A stretch of 58,024 bases of DNA from Phocaeicola sp. (GCA_029257865.1 JARIAN010000027.1:1-58024); one strand, 5' to 3'; positions 34,883-43,059 are shown, numbered from the stretch's first letter. Numbers and translations: made by a program. Notes: generated from the sequence alone by a model not told the origin.

Positions 34883-35197
34883 ATGGATTATCCCGAATTA
34901 TCCGGAGCTACCATCTCCGAACGTGACAAGGCTTTTGCACAAGAGTTTGCCAACTTCGTAAATGGCAGTATGTGCTCACCTGACCAGACTGGCAGGGAAC
35001 TGACCAGGGCGCACCGCTACCTGCAACAGCAGATGTTCAAGGTGTTTATCGGCTTCATGAAGCAGCTGGCATACAACTATCAGCAGGGAAGATACGATGA
35101 CCGCAACGAGTGGGCATCACGGCTTTCTGCAGAAGCCTATCAACGGCTCATTGAGTGTGACTTGATTTTTGACCCCGAATTTCCAACCTCTAAATGA
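34883..35197 (+). CDS. Hypothetical protein (first gene behind element B)
   Basis: A 104-residue helical protein (RELTRAHRYLQQQMFKVFIGF). No signal peptide and no recognised family. It is followed after 7 bp by a 55-residue ORF and then a DUF2958 gene in the same direction, making a small cargo operon under element B. Confidence 0.7.
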   Translation: MDYPELSGATISERDKAFAQEFANFVNGSMCSPDQTGRELTRAHRYLQQQMFKVFIGFMKQLAYNYQQGRYDDRNEWASRLSAEAYQRLIECDLIFDPEFPTSK

Positions 35198-35204
35198 CAG
35201 GACT

Positions 35205-35372
35205 ATGGACGAATATGATTTTCCCGAATACGGCAGACAATGTGAATTGATAATCCCTTGGCGAGGCTACCACCGGGGGACTATCGTAGCCCTTTCTGAA
35301 CATGGTTTTGTGGTTCAGTTCAGCAGTGGTGCAGAAATAGATGTTTATAAAGACGAAATAATTTTGGATTGA
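35205..35372 (+). CDS. Small beta-barrel-like hypothetical protein
   Basis: 55 residues from MDEYDFPEYGRQCELIIP. The pattern WRGYHRGTIVALSEHGFVVQF, then VYKDEIILD, suggests a short SH3/Tudor-like beta fold, as in small modulator or translation-linked proteins. The start at 35205 is chosen over an in-frame ATG inside the previous gene. It lies 1 bp before the DUF2958 gene. Function unknown. Confidence 0.6.
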   Translation: MDEYDFPEYGRQCELIIPWRGYHRGTIVALSEHGFVVQFSSGAEIDVYKDEIILD

Positions 35373-35373
35373 T

Positions 35374-35736
35374 ATGTGCAGACTTATGACAACGCAGTTG
35401 GAGGAAGCCTTGAAAGGCTTTCCTCTCTATTCCCAAGACGGCAAGGGAAAGGACGCTATTTGCCGTGCCATCTTTGCGCTCGGTGGCGTGCGGTGGTTCA
35501 TCCTTGAAGGTGAAAAGGAAGGAAACGACACCATCCTTTTCGGTATAGTCATCGGACTGATGGAGGACGAGTACGGCTACATTTCCTTGAATGAACTTTC
35601 GGACATTGAGTTGGATTTGACCAAACAAGGCTTCGGCAAGCTGCAAGTAAGGCAGCAGGAAAACTTCCATCCGGTGCCACTGAAAAAGTTGCGTGACAGC
35701 CGTCTGCAGGAGTTCCTTGCAAGAATGGGTTATTGA
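35374..35736 (+). CDS. DUF2958-like protein
   Basis: A 120-residue protein. WFILEGEKEGNDTILFGIVIG, then EYGYISLNELSDIEL and PVPLKKLRDSRL, follows the DUF2958 pattern, a family of small proteins found on plasmids and integrative elements. The N-terminal Met-Cys-Arg start may be later (MTTQLEEAL at residue 5). Role unknown. Confidence 0.75.
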   Translation: MCRLMTTQLEEALKGFPLYSQDGKGKDAICRAIFALGGVRWFILEGEKEGNDTILFGIVIGLMEDEYGYISLNELSDIELDLTKQGFGKLQVRQQENFHPVPLKKLRDSRLQEFLARMGY

Positions 35737-35760
35737 ACGTATGATTTGTAACAAGAAAGT

Positions 35761-35793
35761 GACCTGCCATATCCATCACGGACTTGGCAGGTC
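35761..35793. repeat. Hairpin between the DUF2958 gene and the next ORF
   Basis: GACCTGCCA / TGGCAGGTC, 9-bp perfect arms with a 15-nt loop and no T-run; a possible attenuator. Confidence 0.5.
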
Positions 35794-35813
35794 TGTATGT
35801 AGCTTTATGTCTT

Positions 35814-36191
35814 ATGAGAAATAAAAATGTATTCAGCATTGCAGCCTTGCTTGGCTGGACTGTTTCTGTAAAGTATGTAGATGGCAGTCTTTTCTTTGAC
35901 TTCCATCGAAAAACCTTGAGCGGTGTTCCGTTTTCCTTCACCGCTGAAATGAAAGATAGAAAGTTGGAAAACCTTATCAAGGAGATTGAATCCTTTGTGG
36001 ATGCCATTGACCCTGAGACTTGTGCCGGGGAATGGATGATTCAGTCAGGTGCTATGGCTCCTTCCCGGTATCAGCAGGCGGTAAACGACATGGATACCAT
36101 CCGGACTGATGCGTGGCTGCTGGCTTGCGAACTGAGGGAAGCTGACGGAAAGTCATTGCTGGCAGGCTTGCCCTGGAACCAATGGAACTGA
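35814..36191 (+). CDS. Hypothetical protein of the mobile element
   Basis: About 125 residues from MRNKNVFSIAALLGWTVSVK, a start after the hairpin at 35761-35793; the frame is open further upstream to 35784. The sequence contains LFFDFHRKTLSGVPFSFTAE and a helical C-terminal half. No family recognised. It converges with the HTH gene across a shared 13-bp-arm terminator. Confidence 0.65.
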   Translation: MRNKNVFSIAALLGWTVSVKYVDGSLFFDFHRKTLSGVPFSFTAEMKDRKLENLIKEIESFVDAIDPETCAGEWMIQSGAMAPSRYQQAVNDMDTIRTDAWLLACELREADGKSLLAGLPWNQWN

Positions 36192-36208
36192 CCCCATATT
36201 CTACTACT

Positions 36209-36249
36209 ATTCAAAGACAGCCTTCTACCGAGATGTGCTGTCTTTGAAT
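36209..36249. terminator. Bidirectional terminator between convergent genes
   Basis: ATTCAAAGACAGC / GCTGTCTTTGAAT, perfect 13-bp arms and a 15-nt loop. It overlaps the last codons of the minus-strand HTH gene. Confidence 0.8.
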
Positions 36250-36482
36250 TTGCGCCCTTTCTTGGGGAGACCTGCCGCTTTATAGGCAAGCAGGTCGCTT
36301 CCCTGGAATACGATGCCTCTTTTATCGGTATGGATCCGGATAAAAGGAAGCGGACGTTCCTCATGTCTGATGTAGTCATAGATGGTACACCGGTGGATGC
36401 CGAGGAAGATACAGGCTTCCTTCACGGAATATCTTTTTTCCGGGAGTATCACAATCGTTTGTATTTGCTGTATATAGTTCAT
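36225..36482 (-). CDS. HTH_17/excisionase-like DNA-binding protein
   Basis: About 85 residues from MNYIQQIQTIVIL (an upstream ATG at 36512 is possible). YSVKEACIFLGIHRCTIYDY is a MerR/excisionase-type helix-turn-helix, followed by the wing (IRIHTDKRGIVFQGSDLLAY). Such proteins act as excisionases or regulators of integrative elements. The leftward promoter in element C (36745-36776) could drive it, with a leader of about 250 nt. Confidence 0.82.
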   Translation of the reverse strand: MNYIQQIQTIVILPEKRYSVKEACIFLGIHRCTIYDYIRHEERPLPFIRIHTDKRGIVFQGSDLLAYKAAGLPKKGRKFKDSTSR

Positions 36483-36744
36483 AAGTATTCTTTTGGGTGT
36501 AAAGTTACTCATGCAGGTCCATTCTTACAATAGGTAAAATCTTTGATAATGAGGGATATTGTGATGTTTTGAAAGACTTTGTATTACTCATTACTTGTTG
36601 CCAAGGTGAGTTCGGTCTTTCCTGAATGATTTATATGGGAATGACTTGCGATTTCTGTTTATGGGATGTATAAGTTCAGAAACAGGATTGGTATAGACGG
36701 TGACAGTTCTATTTTGTCATCTCTGCCTGCGAGGATATTTTTTT

Positions 36745-36927
36745 GCAAAGGTATTGCTGTCATCACCAAACGTCAAATCCCTTGCAGAAAATCTTCCTCA
36801 AACAAGTTGAGCGTATTTTCTGCCCTGAATTTGCCTTATTGGGCTGCCAGCACTCTGATAAAAGCAAAAAATATCCCTTCGGACAAGCTGAAAAACAGCA
36901 AAACAGAAGGGAAAAAAATCAGAGCGT
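36745..36927. promoter_or_regulatory. Structured operon-head element C
   Basis: A minus-strand promoter, TTTG (36773-36776), 20 bp, TACCTTTG (36745-36752). The inverted repeats are TTGCTGT (36753) with ACAGCAA (36894); GCAGAAAAT (36783-36791) with ATTTTCTGC (36814-36822); and an inner hairpin CTCAA-ACAAG-TTGAG (36796-36810). CCCTTC/GAAGGG sits just before the plus-strand start codon. It shares layout and short words (CAAAGGTA, CGTCAA, TTTGCCTTATT, AAGGGAAAAAA) with elements A and B, but almost none of the stem sequences. Confidence 0.55.
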
Positions 36928-37497
36928 ATGGCACAGATTGACAATAACCTCAAGAAGCAGTTGGCAAAACCTCAGACATGGTTCTGCAAGTATTTTCCCA
37001 AGCGTATTCGCAACGTCGGTGAAAAGGAAATTTCCGACAGACAGATGGTGTACGATTTCAAAGACGGAAGAAGCTTTGAAGCGGTAGCGCAAATGACCGC
37101 AGCAAACATGCAGGAACAATACGGCGAATCCTGCAAGAATATTGTTTTCGTTCAAGTTCCGGCATCCACAAGTTCAAAGAACGAACTCCGTTACAAGGTT
37201 TTTTGTGAAAGAGTTTGTGAACTGACCGGAGCTATCAACGGCTATGAGCATGTAAGGGTAATCGGCGGACGGCTTGCCATTCATGAAAACCGGAAGATGG
37301 AAAAGGAAATCCGCAAAGTGCATATCATCGATTTTGATGAAGATTGGTTCAGTGGAAAATCCGTAGTGACATTTGATGATGTTATCACTCGCGGCATCAC
37401 ATGGGCTACCTATGCTGACCAGTTGGAGAATTTGGGCGCACATGTTATCGGGGGCATCTTCCTGGCTAAAACTCACTATAAAGTAAACAGACAATGA
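36928..37497 (+). CDS. Phosphoribosyltransferase-domain protein
   Basis: A 189-residue protein. The PRPP-binding loop is VVTFDDVITRGIT (residues 146-158), the type I PRTase signature with paired Asp150/Asp151. KNIVFVQVPASTSSKNELRY fits the preceding strand and flexible loop. No hood domain specific to a known purine or pyrimidine enzyme was recognised; ComF-like proteins are the nearest style. It overlaps the SLOG gene by 4 bp. In mobile elements, PRTase-SLOG pairs have been proposed to act in nucleotide-based conflict signalling; the substrate here is unknown. Confidence 0.82.
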   Translation: MAQIDNNLKKQLAKPQTWFCKYFPKRIRNVGEKEISDRQMVYDFKDGRSFEAVAQMTAANMQEQYGESCKNIVFVQVPASTSSKNELRYKVFCERVCELTGAINGYEHVRVIGGRLAIHENRKMEKEIRKVHIIDFDEDWFSGKSVVTFDDVITRGITWATYADQLENLGAHVIGGIFLAKTHYKVNRQ

Positions 37498-37982
37498 AAC
37501 AAAGATTTATGATAAAGGAGGCTTCCATAGCCTTTACAGGGCATCGGAATATTGCACCCGAACAGAAAGATAAGGTGAGAGAACGGCTCAGAAAGGCCGT
37601 TTCTCTTGCTTACAAGGAAGGAAAGTACCAATGTATCTGTGGGATGGCTTTGGGTTTCGACATGCTCGCAGCGGAGGAAGTTCTTTCCCTCAAAGCTCGT
37701 CTTCCTTATCTGCAACTGATAGCTGTTGTGCCGTTCAGAGGACAAAACAGCCGTTGGGACTTGGCAGAACAGCAACGATATGACCATATACTTGCCAAGA
37801 CAGACAAGGTGATTGTGTTGAGTGATACCTATTATAAAGGATGTCTGCTCAGACGAAATGACTTCATGCTGCAGCATTCAAACTTTGTGATTGCCTATTA
37901 TGACGGAAAACAGAAAGGAGGGACTTATTATACTTGCCGTGAGGCTCGGAAGAGGGGGATGACTGTCGTCAATCTCTTTTGA
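37494..37982 (+). CDS. SLOG-family (DUF1273/YpsA-like) nucleotide-binding protein
   Basis: A 162-residue Rossmann-like protein. SIAFTGHRNI (residues 11-20) and CICGMALGFDMLAAE (about 48-62) are the two glycine motifs of YpsA/DUF1273 SLOG proteins; VIAYYDGKQKGGTYYTCREA matches the C-terminal conserved block. SLOG domains bind nucleotides or make or sense nucleotide-derived signals. The 4-bp overlap with the PRTase gene suggests a joint function in nucleotide metabolism or signalling. No effector (TIR, nuclease, pore) is fused. Confidence 0.88.
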   Translation: MKQRFMIKEASIAFTGHRNIAPEQKDKVRERLRKAVSLAYKEGKYQCICGMALGFDMLAAEEVLSLKARLPYLQLIAVVPFRGQNSRWDLAEQQRYDHILAKTDKVIVLSDTYYKGCLLRRNDFMLQHSNFVIAYYDGKQKGGTYYTCREARKRGMTVVNLF

Positions 37983-37986
37983 TGCC

Positions 37987-38085
37987 AAACATTTTGCTGA
38001 TTCCGACAAAAACTGCTAAAAACATTTTGCTGATTTCGACAAAAACCGCCGAAAACATTTTGCTGATTTCGACATATTGTGTATT
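37987..38085 (+). repeat. Three 33-bp direct repeats upstream of the DUF4143 ATPase
   Basis: Copies begin at 37987, 38020 and 38053 (exact 33-bp period). The shared core is AAACATTTTGCTGATT plus (C/T)CGACA. Copies 1 and 2 continue AAAAC then six variable bases; copy 3 runs into the promoter. The TTTG inside copy 3 is the -33 box of the following gene. They may be operators or iteron-like sites. Confidence 0.8.
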
Positions 38086-38089
38086 TTTG
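38059..38089 (+). promoter_or_regulatory. Promoter of the DUF4143 ATPase gene
   Basis: TTTG (38059-38062), 19 bp, TATTTTTG (38082-38089), an exact match to the consensus. The start would be near 38096, 16 nt before the ATG at 38112. Confidence 0.75.
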
Positions 38090-38111
38090 TAATCAAATAA
38101 ACTCTCAGTAT

Positions 38112-39476
38112 ATGTCCGAAAAAATATTCAAACGCAAAATTTATGAAAGAATGCTCCAATGGAAGCAGGAAAGTGATGGACAGACTGCACTTTTGATAAA
38201 AGGTGCACGTCGAATCGGAAAATCAACCATTGCTGAGGAGTTCGCCCGTAGAGAGTATGACTCCTATATCAACATCGATTTTTCAATAGCTGATGCAGCA
38301 GTCAAAGAATTGTTCTCCCATATTTCAGATTTGGATTACTTTTTTCTGCGGATTCAGTCACTATTCAATGTTTCATTGCATGAACGAAAATCGGTTATCA
38401 TTTTCGATGAAGTGCAACTGTATCCACCGGCCCGACAAGCCATCAAGCACTTGGTTAAGGACCGGAGGTATGACTATATTGAAACAGGGTCACTTCTTTC
38501 CATTAAAAAGAATGTGAAAGGAATCGTGATTCCGAGTGAAGAAACACGTATCTCTATGTACCCGTTGGATTTCGAAGAGTTTTTATGGGCTGTCAATAAA
38601 TCCCAAACCTACGATTTGATTAGATACTCATACCAAAACTTAAAATCATTGGGTGATGCTGTCAATCGTGACCTTATGCGTAATTTTCGTCTTTACATGC
38701 TTATAGGTGGTATGCCGCAGGCCGTAAATGCTTATTTGGAATCGAATGATTTTTCAACCATAGATGCGGTAAAACGTAATATTCTCGAACTCTATATTGA
38801 TGATTTCCGTAAAATAGACCCGACAGGACGTGCTTCACGCTTGTTTACTTCAATACCTGCAGAACTCTCCCGAAATTCGAAGCGTTATCAGGTGGGAAGC
38901 GTGATTGAGAATGCAACTGCCTCCAGACTGGGTGAGTTGCTGATGGATATGGCGGATTCGATGACGGTAAACTTTTCCTATCATGCAAATGACCCCAGTG
39001 TAGGTTTTTCCCTTCATGCCGATTATGATTGTTTCAAGTTGTTCCTTGCCGATACAGGACTGTTCGTTACACTCGCTTTTATGGATCGCGATTATACAGA
39101 AAATGTGATATACCAGAAACTTCTTTCGGATAAGCTTGCTGTGGATCTGGGGTATGTATATGAAAATGCGATAGCCCAGATGCTCAAGAGTGCCGGCAAT
39201 GAATTATTCTACTATACTTTCCAGGAAGAAATAGTCAAGGACGAAGACGGGAACAAGACTGTCCGTAACTATGAGGTGGATTTCCTGCTTTCCCGCAAAG
39301 ATAAGATATGTCCTATTGAAGTGAAGTCCTCCGGATACAAGTCCCATAAGTCGCTTGATGTTTTCCAGGAGAAATTTTCTTCAAGAATCCTGCAAAGGTA
39401 TCTTCTCTACACAAAAGATGTAAGAAAAGACAAGGATATTTTCTGTTTGCCTGCATACATGACGGGATTGTTTTAG
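38112..39476 (+). CDS. AAA_14/DUF4143 ATPase
   Basis: About 454 residues from MSEKIFKRKIYERML; this start is preferred over 38079 because the promoter's -7 box lies between them. Walker A is GARRIGKST (about residues 31-39), and SVIIFDEVQLYPPARQAI is the Walker B plus sensor segment. The C-terminal DUF4143 part ends with EVDFLLSRKDKICPIEVKSS, a PD-(D/E)XK-like nuclease motif. These ATPases are very common in Bacteroidales; their cellular role is not settled. It is a single-gene unit with repeats at its promoter and a strong terminator after it. Confidence 0.88.
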   Translation: MSEKIFKRKIYERMLQWKQESDGQTALLIKGARRIGKSTIAEEFARREYDSYINIDFSIADAAVKELFSHISDLDYFFLRIQSLFNVSLHERKSVIIFDEVQLYPPARQAIKHLVKDRRYDYIETGSLLSIKKNVKGIVIPSEETRISMYPLDFEEFLWAVNKSQTYDLIRYSYQNLKSLGDAVNRDLMRNFRLYMLIGGMPQAVNAYLESNDFSTIDAVKRNILELYIDDFRKIDPTGRASRLFTSIPAELSRNSKRYQVGSVIENATASRLGELLMDMADSMTVNFSYHANDPSVGFSLHADYDCFKLFLADTGLFVTLAFMDRDYTENVIYQKLLSDKLAVDLGYVYENAIAQMLKSAGNELFYYTFQEEIVKDEDGNKTVRNYEVDFLLSRKDKICPIEVKSSGYKSHKSLDVFQEKFSSRILQRYLLYTKDVRKDKDIFCLPAYMTGLF

Positions 39477-39516
39477 ATGAAGACCCATGAGTCTGCTCAC
39501 GGGTTATTTATAGATG

Positions 39517-39576
39517 ACACAAAGCGGAATCCTTATCTGAAAACCAAAGATAGAATTTCGCTTTGTGTCTTTTTTC
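39517..39576 (+). terminator. Intrinsic terminator after the DUF4143 ATPase
   Basis: GACACAAAGCG / CGCTTTGTGTC arms with an inner TATCT/AGATA pairing, followed by TTTTTT. Confidence 0.9.
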
Positions 39577-39583
39577 TGAAAAC

Positions 39584-39618
39584 AGACTTGGACTGGTGTG
39601 GTGGGAGTCCAAGTCTGC
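39584..39618. terminator. Second hairpin, probably for the minus-strand HTH operon
   Basis: CAGACTTGGACT / AGTCCAAGTCTG, perfect 12-bp arms. It lies just past the 39627 stop of the minus-strand gene. Confidence 0.65.
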
Positions 39619-39626
39619 CGGTTGTT

Positions 39627-39836
39627 TCAGAGGGTGCATAGGACATGCCAGCAATCAATGATGGATTGTCCAGAATACTTAGGCCGATAGACATTGCCCG
39701 GATTCAACGGCTTGATATAGCCGCTTTCCCTGTATTTCCGGAGTGTCTTGTAGCTTATGCCCAGCTCGGCGCATACACGTTTGACGGAATAGACCCCGTT
39801 CGGGTCGCATGTAGGTTTCATTTCTCTCATAAGCAT
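39627..39836 (-). CDS. Small HTH (excisionase-like) protein
   Basis: 69 residues. NGVYSVKRVCAELGISYKTL is a helix-turn-helix of the MerR/excisionase type, with the following YRESGYIKPLNPGNVYRPKYSG as the wing. The start could also be the next Met (residue 3). It is the last gene of the minus-strand group XRE - HTH - primase/helicase - HTH, the gene order seen at one end of Bacteroides mobilizable elements. Confidence 0.8.
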   Translation of the reverse strand: MLMREMKPTCDPNGVYSVKRVCAELGISYKTLRKYRESGYIKPLNPGNVYRPKYSGQSIIDCWHVLCTL

Positions 39837-39873
39837 TAAATTGTTAGATTGACTATTCCCAATAGCGGAAGCA

Positions 39874-41901
39874 TCAAGGCTGGTAGTTGTTCGAACTGTC
39901 CTGATTCAGCATACCGTTCGTTTTCATGTAGCTGATATAGCTTTTGGCTGTCCTTTCCTTGATGTCCATCGCCTGCATCAGTTCGGTTACGAGTTCAGTG
40001 TACGTGATTTTCTTCCGGCTTCGGAAGATTTCTTTTATGATACCCTGCAACTCCTCCTTTTTCCGTTTCTCCTTGTCTTCGGCCGGCTTTTCACCGGCAG
40101 ATACGTGCATATCCTTCTGTTTGTCCCATGTGAAAAGCAGCATGGGGACATCCAACGGACTGCCGTCACGGACTTTGATAGCCTTGACTACGGAATAGGC
40201 AGGATTCTCATCCTTCTCAATGGATAGGATGGCTGCCGCTTTTCTTTGCAGCTCCGAGCCGATGTGCCCGCGTAGTTTTATTCCGTTGGGCACAAAATGC
40301 AGCACACAGATGATGCAGGTTTTGTAGATTCCGGCCAGGCGGTACACTTCATCCACAATGGCAATGCTTTCCGCTTCATCATTGGCCGAACGGATAAGGT
40401 CTGCAATGCCATCCAGTACAACGAGGTGGATTCCTCCGTGCCGGTGGTAATACAAATCCATGCTGTCACGGATCATGCTGATACGCTCCTTTCTTGACAT
40501 AGGGGCCAGATAGAACGTATGGTAAAAATCCGGTGGTGCAGGTAATCCGATACGTTTGATTGTCTTGCTCAGATTCTTGAATAACTGAAACTCAGACTGC
40601 TCGGTATCATAGTGCAACACGGCCTTATCAGAGTAGTTTGGTGAAACTTCAAAGCCAAGCGTGTCGATGTTTTGTGTGTCGTCAGCAAGTGTACCTGCAA
40701 TCAGGGCTGATACGAAATTGCTTTTTCCGGTACCTTCACCACCTGTTATACATAGAAGGTTGTCGTAGGTCCCAAGCGGTACTCCGTTGACGGAAACCAC
40801 TGTTTTGGAAGATTCGGGAGGATTGTTGTAGTCCATTTCGCAAGATTTTAAAAGCATCATAGTTTGTGAGTAAAGCTTCTCCAGCATGGAGGTAATCAGT
40901 ACCTGAAAGTCCGCTGCACTTTTTCCGGAAGCAAAGTAATCGGAAATATCCTTGTCTCCCTTTGCTCCGGATATAGGCAGTTCCATTCTGAGTACATGAA
41001 ACGAGGACAATTCATCCATGCGTCTGGCAGATTCGTTCCGGCCTGTATCGTCCATATCGTACAGAAAGACAATATGACGGAACTTACGGTCAAACATCTC
41101 AATCAGTGAAGTGGGTATGGCGGCCGTTTCGCTGTTGAAACAAACGGCATTGAATCCTTTAGAGGCAAGTGACATTACATCCTTTTCTCCTCCGGTGATA
41201 AAGACCATGTCCCCCTTGTTGGGTAACTGTTCCAGACCGAAACAGTACACCTCAGGCATCTCTCCTCCATAAAAGAACCGCATATTCTGATTTCGAGGCC
41301 GGTATACCTTGGTAAATCCCATGCCCATGTAAGCAAACATGGGTTCTGTTGCAGATGAACTGATTTTATAAATTTTATTGGAACGGTTGTAGCCTTCGAA
41401 TGACTTTAAGGAATGTACATTGTATCTTTCCAAAGTATCCGGCTTGATTCCATATTGCTGCCAGTATGCAAGTTCAGCAACTGAAAAGGGTTTAACCTCT
41501 GTATGGTAATCCTTCCTTATTGGATTGTCATTGTCATTCATGATGATACGTTTTTCTACTGCCTTTTTACGAGCAGGCATATCGTTGTTTCCTGTGTGGA
41601 CTATGGTGATGTTCAGGTCCGATACAATACGGTTGATGATAGCGACAAAGTCTCTTTTCACGTCCAATCCGTAAAGCATGCCGACGAACCAGAAGCAGTC
41701 GCCCGAATATTCGTTATTTCCGAAATCCTTCATCTTGAACACTTGGGCATGCCGGTCATAATAGATATTGCATGAAGCAATCCGGTCTTCGTAGAGCGGA
41801 TTCCTGAAATTTTTTCCGGGTCGCACCGGAAAGTTGATGTAATGTTTGAACACGGCAAGCCCGCGGCCTGTGCGTTCCAGTATATCTTCCTTGTCTATCA
41901 T
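39874..41901 (-). CDS. Primase-helicase (TOPRIM plus RecA-like AAA_25)
   Basis: A 675-residue protein. The N-terminal part resembles a zinc-less CHC2-like primase region (FRNPLYEDRIASCNIYYD, then QVFKMKDFGNNEYSGDCFWF). TOPRIM motifs follow: FITGGEKDVMSLAS (about residue 235) and LYDMDDTGRNE (about 280). The helicase-type P-loop is ITGGEGTGKSN (about 385-395), with VVLDGIADLIRS as Walker B. The C-terminus carries a winged-helix-like tail. It matches replication proteins of mobilizable elements in Bacteroides. Its start overlaps the upstream HTH gene by 4 bp. Confidence 0.88.
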   Translation of the reverse strand: MIDKEDILERTGRGLAVFKHYINFPVRPGKNFRNPLYEDRIASCNIYYDRHAQVFKMKDFGNNEYSGDCFWFVGMLYGLDVKRDFVAIINRIVSDLNITIVHTGNNDMPARKKAVEKRIIMNDNDNPIRKDYHTEVKPFSVAELAYWQQYGIKPDTLERYNVHSLKSFEGYNRSNKIYKISSSATEPMFAYMGMGFTKVYRPRNQNMRFFYGGEMPEVYCFGLEQLPNKGDMVFITGGEKDVMSLASKGFNAVCFNSETAAIPTSLIEMFDRKFRHIVFLYDMDDTGRNESARRMDELSSFHVLRMELPISGAKGDKDISDYFASGKSAADFQVLITSMLEKLYSQTMMLLKSCEMDYNNPPESSKTVVSVNGVPLGTYDNLLCITGGEGTGKSNFVSALIAGTLADDTQNIDTLGFEVSPNYSDKAVLHYDTEQSEFQLFKNLSKTIKRIGLPAPPDFYHTFYLAPMSRKERISMIRDSMDLYYHRHGGIHLVVLDGIADLIRSANDEAESIAIVDEVYRLAGIYKTCIICVLHFVPNGIKLRGHIGSELQRKAAAILSIEKDENPAYSVVKAIKVRDGSPLDVPMLLFTWDKQKDMHVSAGEKPAEDKEKRKKEELQGIIKEIFRSRKKITYTELVTELMQAMDIKERTAKSYISYMKTNGMLNQDSSNNYQP

Positions 41902-42269
41902 TTGGTTTCAGTTGTGCATTTGTTCAGAAGAATCCCGTCTTTATAATCAGACAGTCGTTTGAGTGCTTCCTCCTTCGCCATACCCGGAATCTTTATGCGG
42001 AAACACTTTATTGCCATGAACAGGGAACTGTATGAAAAACGTACACCACCGGTTTCGGTATATCTGAAACTGATGGAACCTCCTTTTCGCCATCTGTACA
42101 GCGTAGATTCTGAGATACAGAAGATGGTCATCAGGTCTTTGGTGCTTATTTCCAAGGCATCGTCTATATCACGATACAACTCTGTTGTACGCTCCACGTA
42201 GCTTTCAATCCGGTTGAGCTGTTCAACCAGTTTCTGAAAAGCAATGCTGTCTATCGTTATCACTTCCAT
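41898..42269 (-). CDS. HTH domain protein
   Basis: A 123-residue protein. An N-terminal coiled helix (FQKLVEQLNRIESYVERTTE) is followed by an HTH (STKDLMTIFCISESTLYRWR). It overlaps the primase-helicase start by 4 bp and lies directly after the XRE gene, so the three are one operon. Likely a regulator of element excision or replication. Confidence 0.8.
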   Translation of the reverse strand: MEVITIDSIAFQKLVEQLNRIESYVERTTELYRDIDDALEISTKDLMTIFCISESTLYRWRKGGSISFRYTETGGVRFSYSSLFMAIKCFRIKIPGMAKEEALKRLSDYKDGILLNKCTTETK

Positions 42270-42270
42270 A

Positions 42271-42597
42271 CTATTTGTTCTTTAGATTCTTGATTTGCAG
42301 GTTGTCTTTTCCCAATATGTCAAGGTATTCTTTCAGTTGTTGCGGGCTGGAAACGTTGATATTGAGGTTGATCCGGCAGTCTTCTTTACTGCGTCTTTCC
42401 TCTGGGGAAAGTAAATCGTACCAATTCATATCCAAAGCCTTGCAAATGTTGCTGATTACATCAAATCTTGCCTTGGTTTTACTGGTCTCAATCTTTGAAA
42501 TTACAGAGGTACTAACGCCCACTAAACCAGCTACATACTCTTGTGAAAAACCTTTCAATTCACGTTGCTTTCTTAGCATTGTTCCTATATTTTCCAT
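42271..42597 (-). CDS. XRE-family (Cro/CI) transcriptional regulator
   Basis: 108 residues from MENIGTMLRKQRELKGFSQE, the usual XRE beginning; the frame upstream to 42798 is not protein-like for this family. QEYVAGLVGVSTSVISKIET is the helix-turn-helix. The C-terminal half includes NINVSSPQQLKEYLDILG. Probably the immunity-type repressor or regulator of the element. It starts the minus-strand operon that ends at 39627. Confidence 0.85.
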   Translation of the reverse strand: MENIGTMLRKQRELKGFSQEYVAGLVGVSTSVISKIETSKTKARFDVISNICKALDMNWYDLLSPEERRSKEDCRINLNINVSSPQQLKEYLDILGKDNLQIKNLKNK

Positions 42598-43059
42598 AAA
42601 AATAAAGTTAGTAGCTTCTAAGCGGCAATTATCTTTCCCAAGCAAGCAAATTCTTGTCTCTTGGGCACAAAATATTTCCGTAGAAGCAAGTTCAACAAAA
42701 AATTCAGGGAAATAATATAAGAGACATAAAATCAACAGGAACAGTAGTGAATTGGCGTCAAAAAGTGCCATTAGCATCACTATAGGAGCTAATGGCACTC
42801 ATTTACCTTCAACTATTTCCGAATAGGAGATAGTCAATAGGTAAGGCCTGTATAAACTATATTTTGAAAAGCATAAATGTCTCAAGAAAGCCTTTTCACA
42901 AACATCTACATGATTTCTTTGGCAAAGCCTTCCGAATAATACAGATATTGTATGGTTCCAAATGATTCGCCATAACCGGGAAATGACTGATATAAGTTTT
43001 TGGTAGTAAGATGTTGTTTGTGAATGTAGTCATTGGTGCAATGCCACACACAGTCTCCG
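42598..43059. other. Non-coding region at the right end of the mobile element
   Basis: No credible gene; minus-strand ORFs at 42896-43216 lack protein-like composition. It contains scattered short inverted motifs but no clear promoter pair could be defined. Confidence 0.4.

Noticed and set aside
37987-38085. CRISPR-like repeat array
   Set aside because: Only three copies; the variable part is just about six bases, too short for spacers, and the third copy merges into a promoter.
39874-41901. A phage-type replication origin/prophage assignment for the right end
   Set aside because: No capsid, terminase or portal genes are present; the HTH-primase order fits mobilizable elements better.
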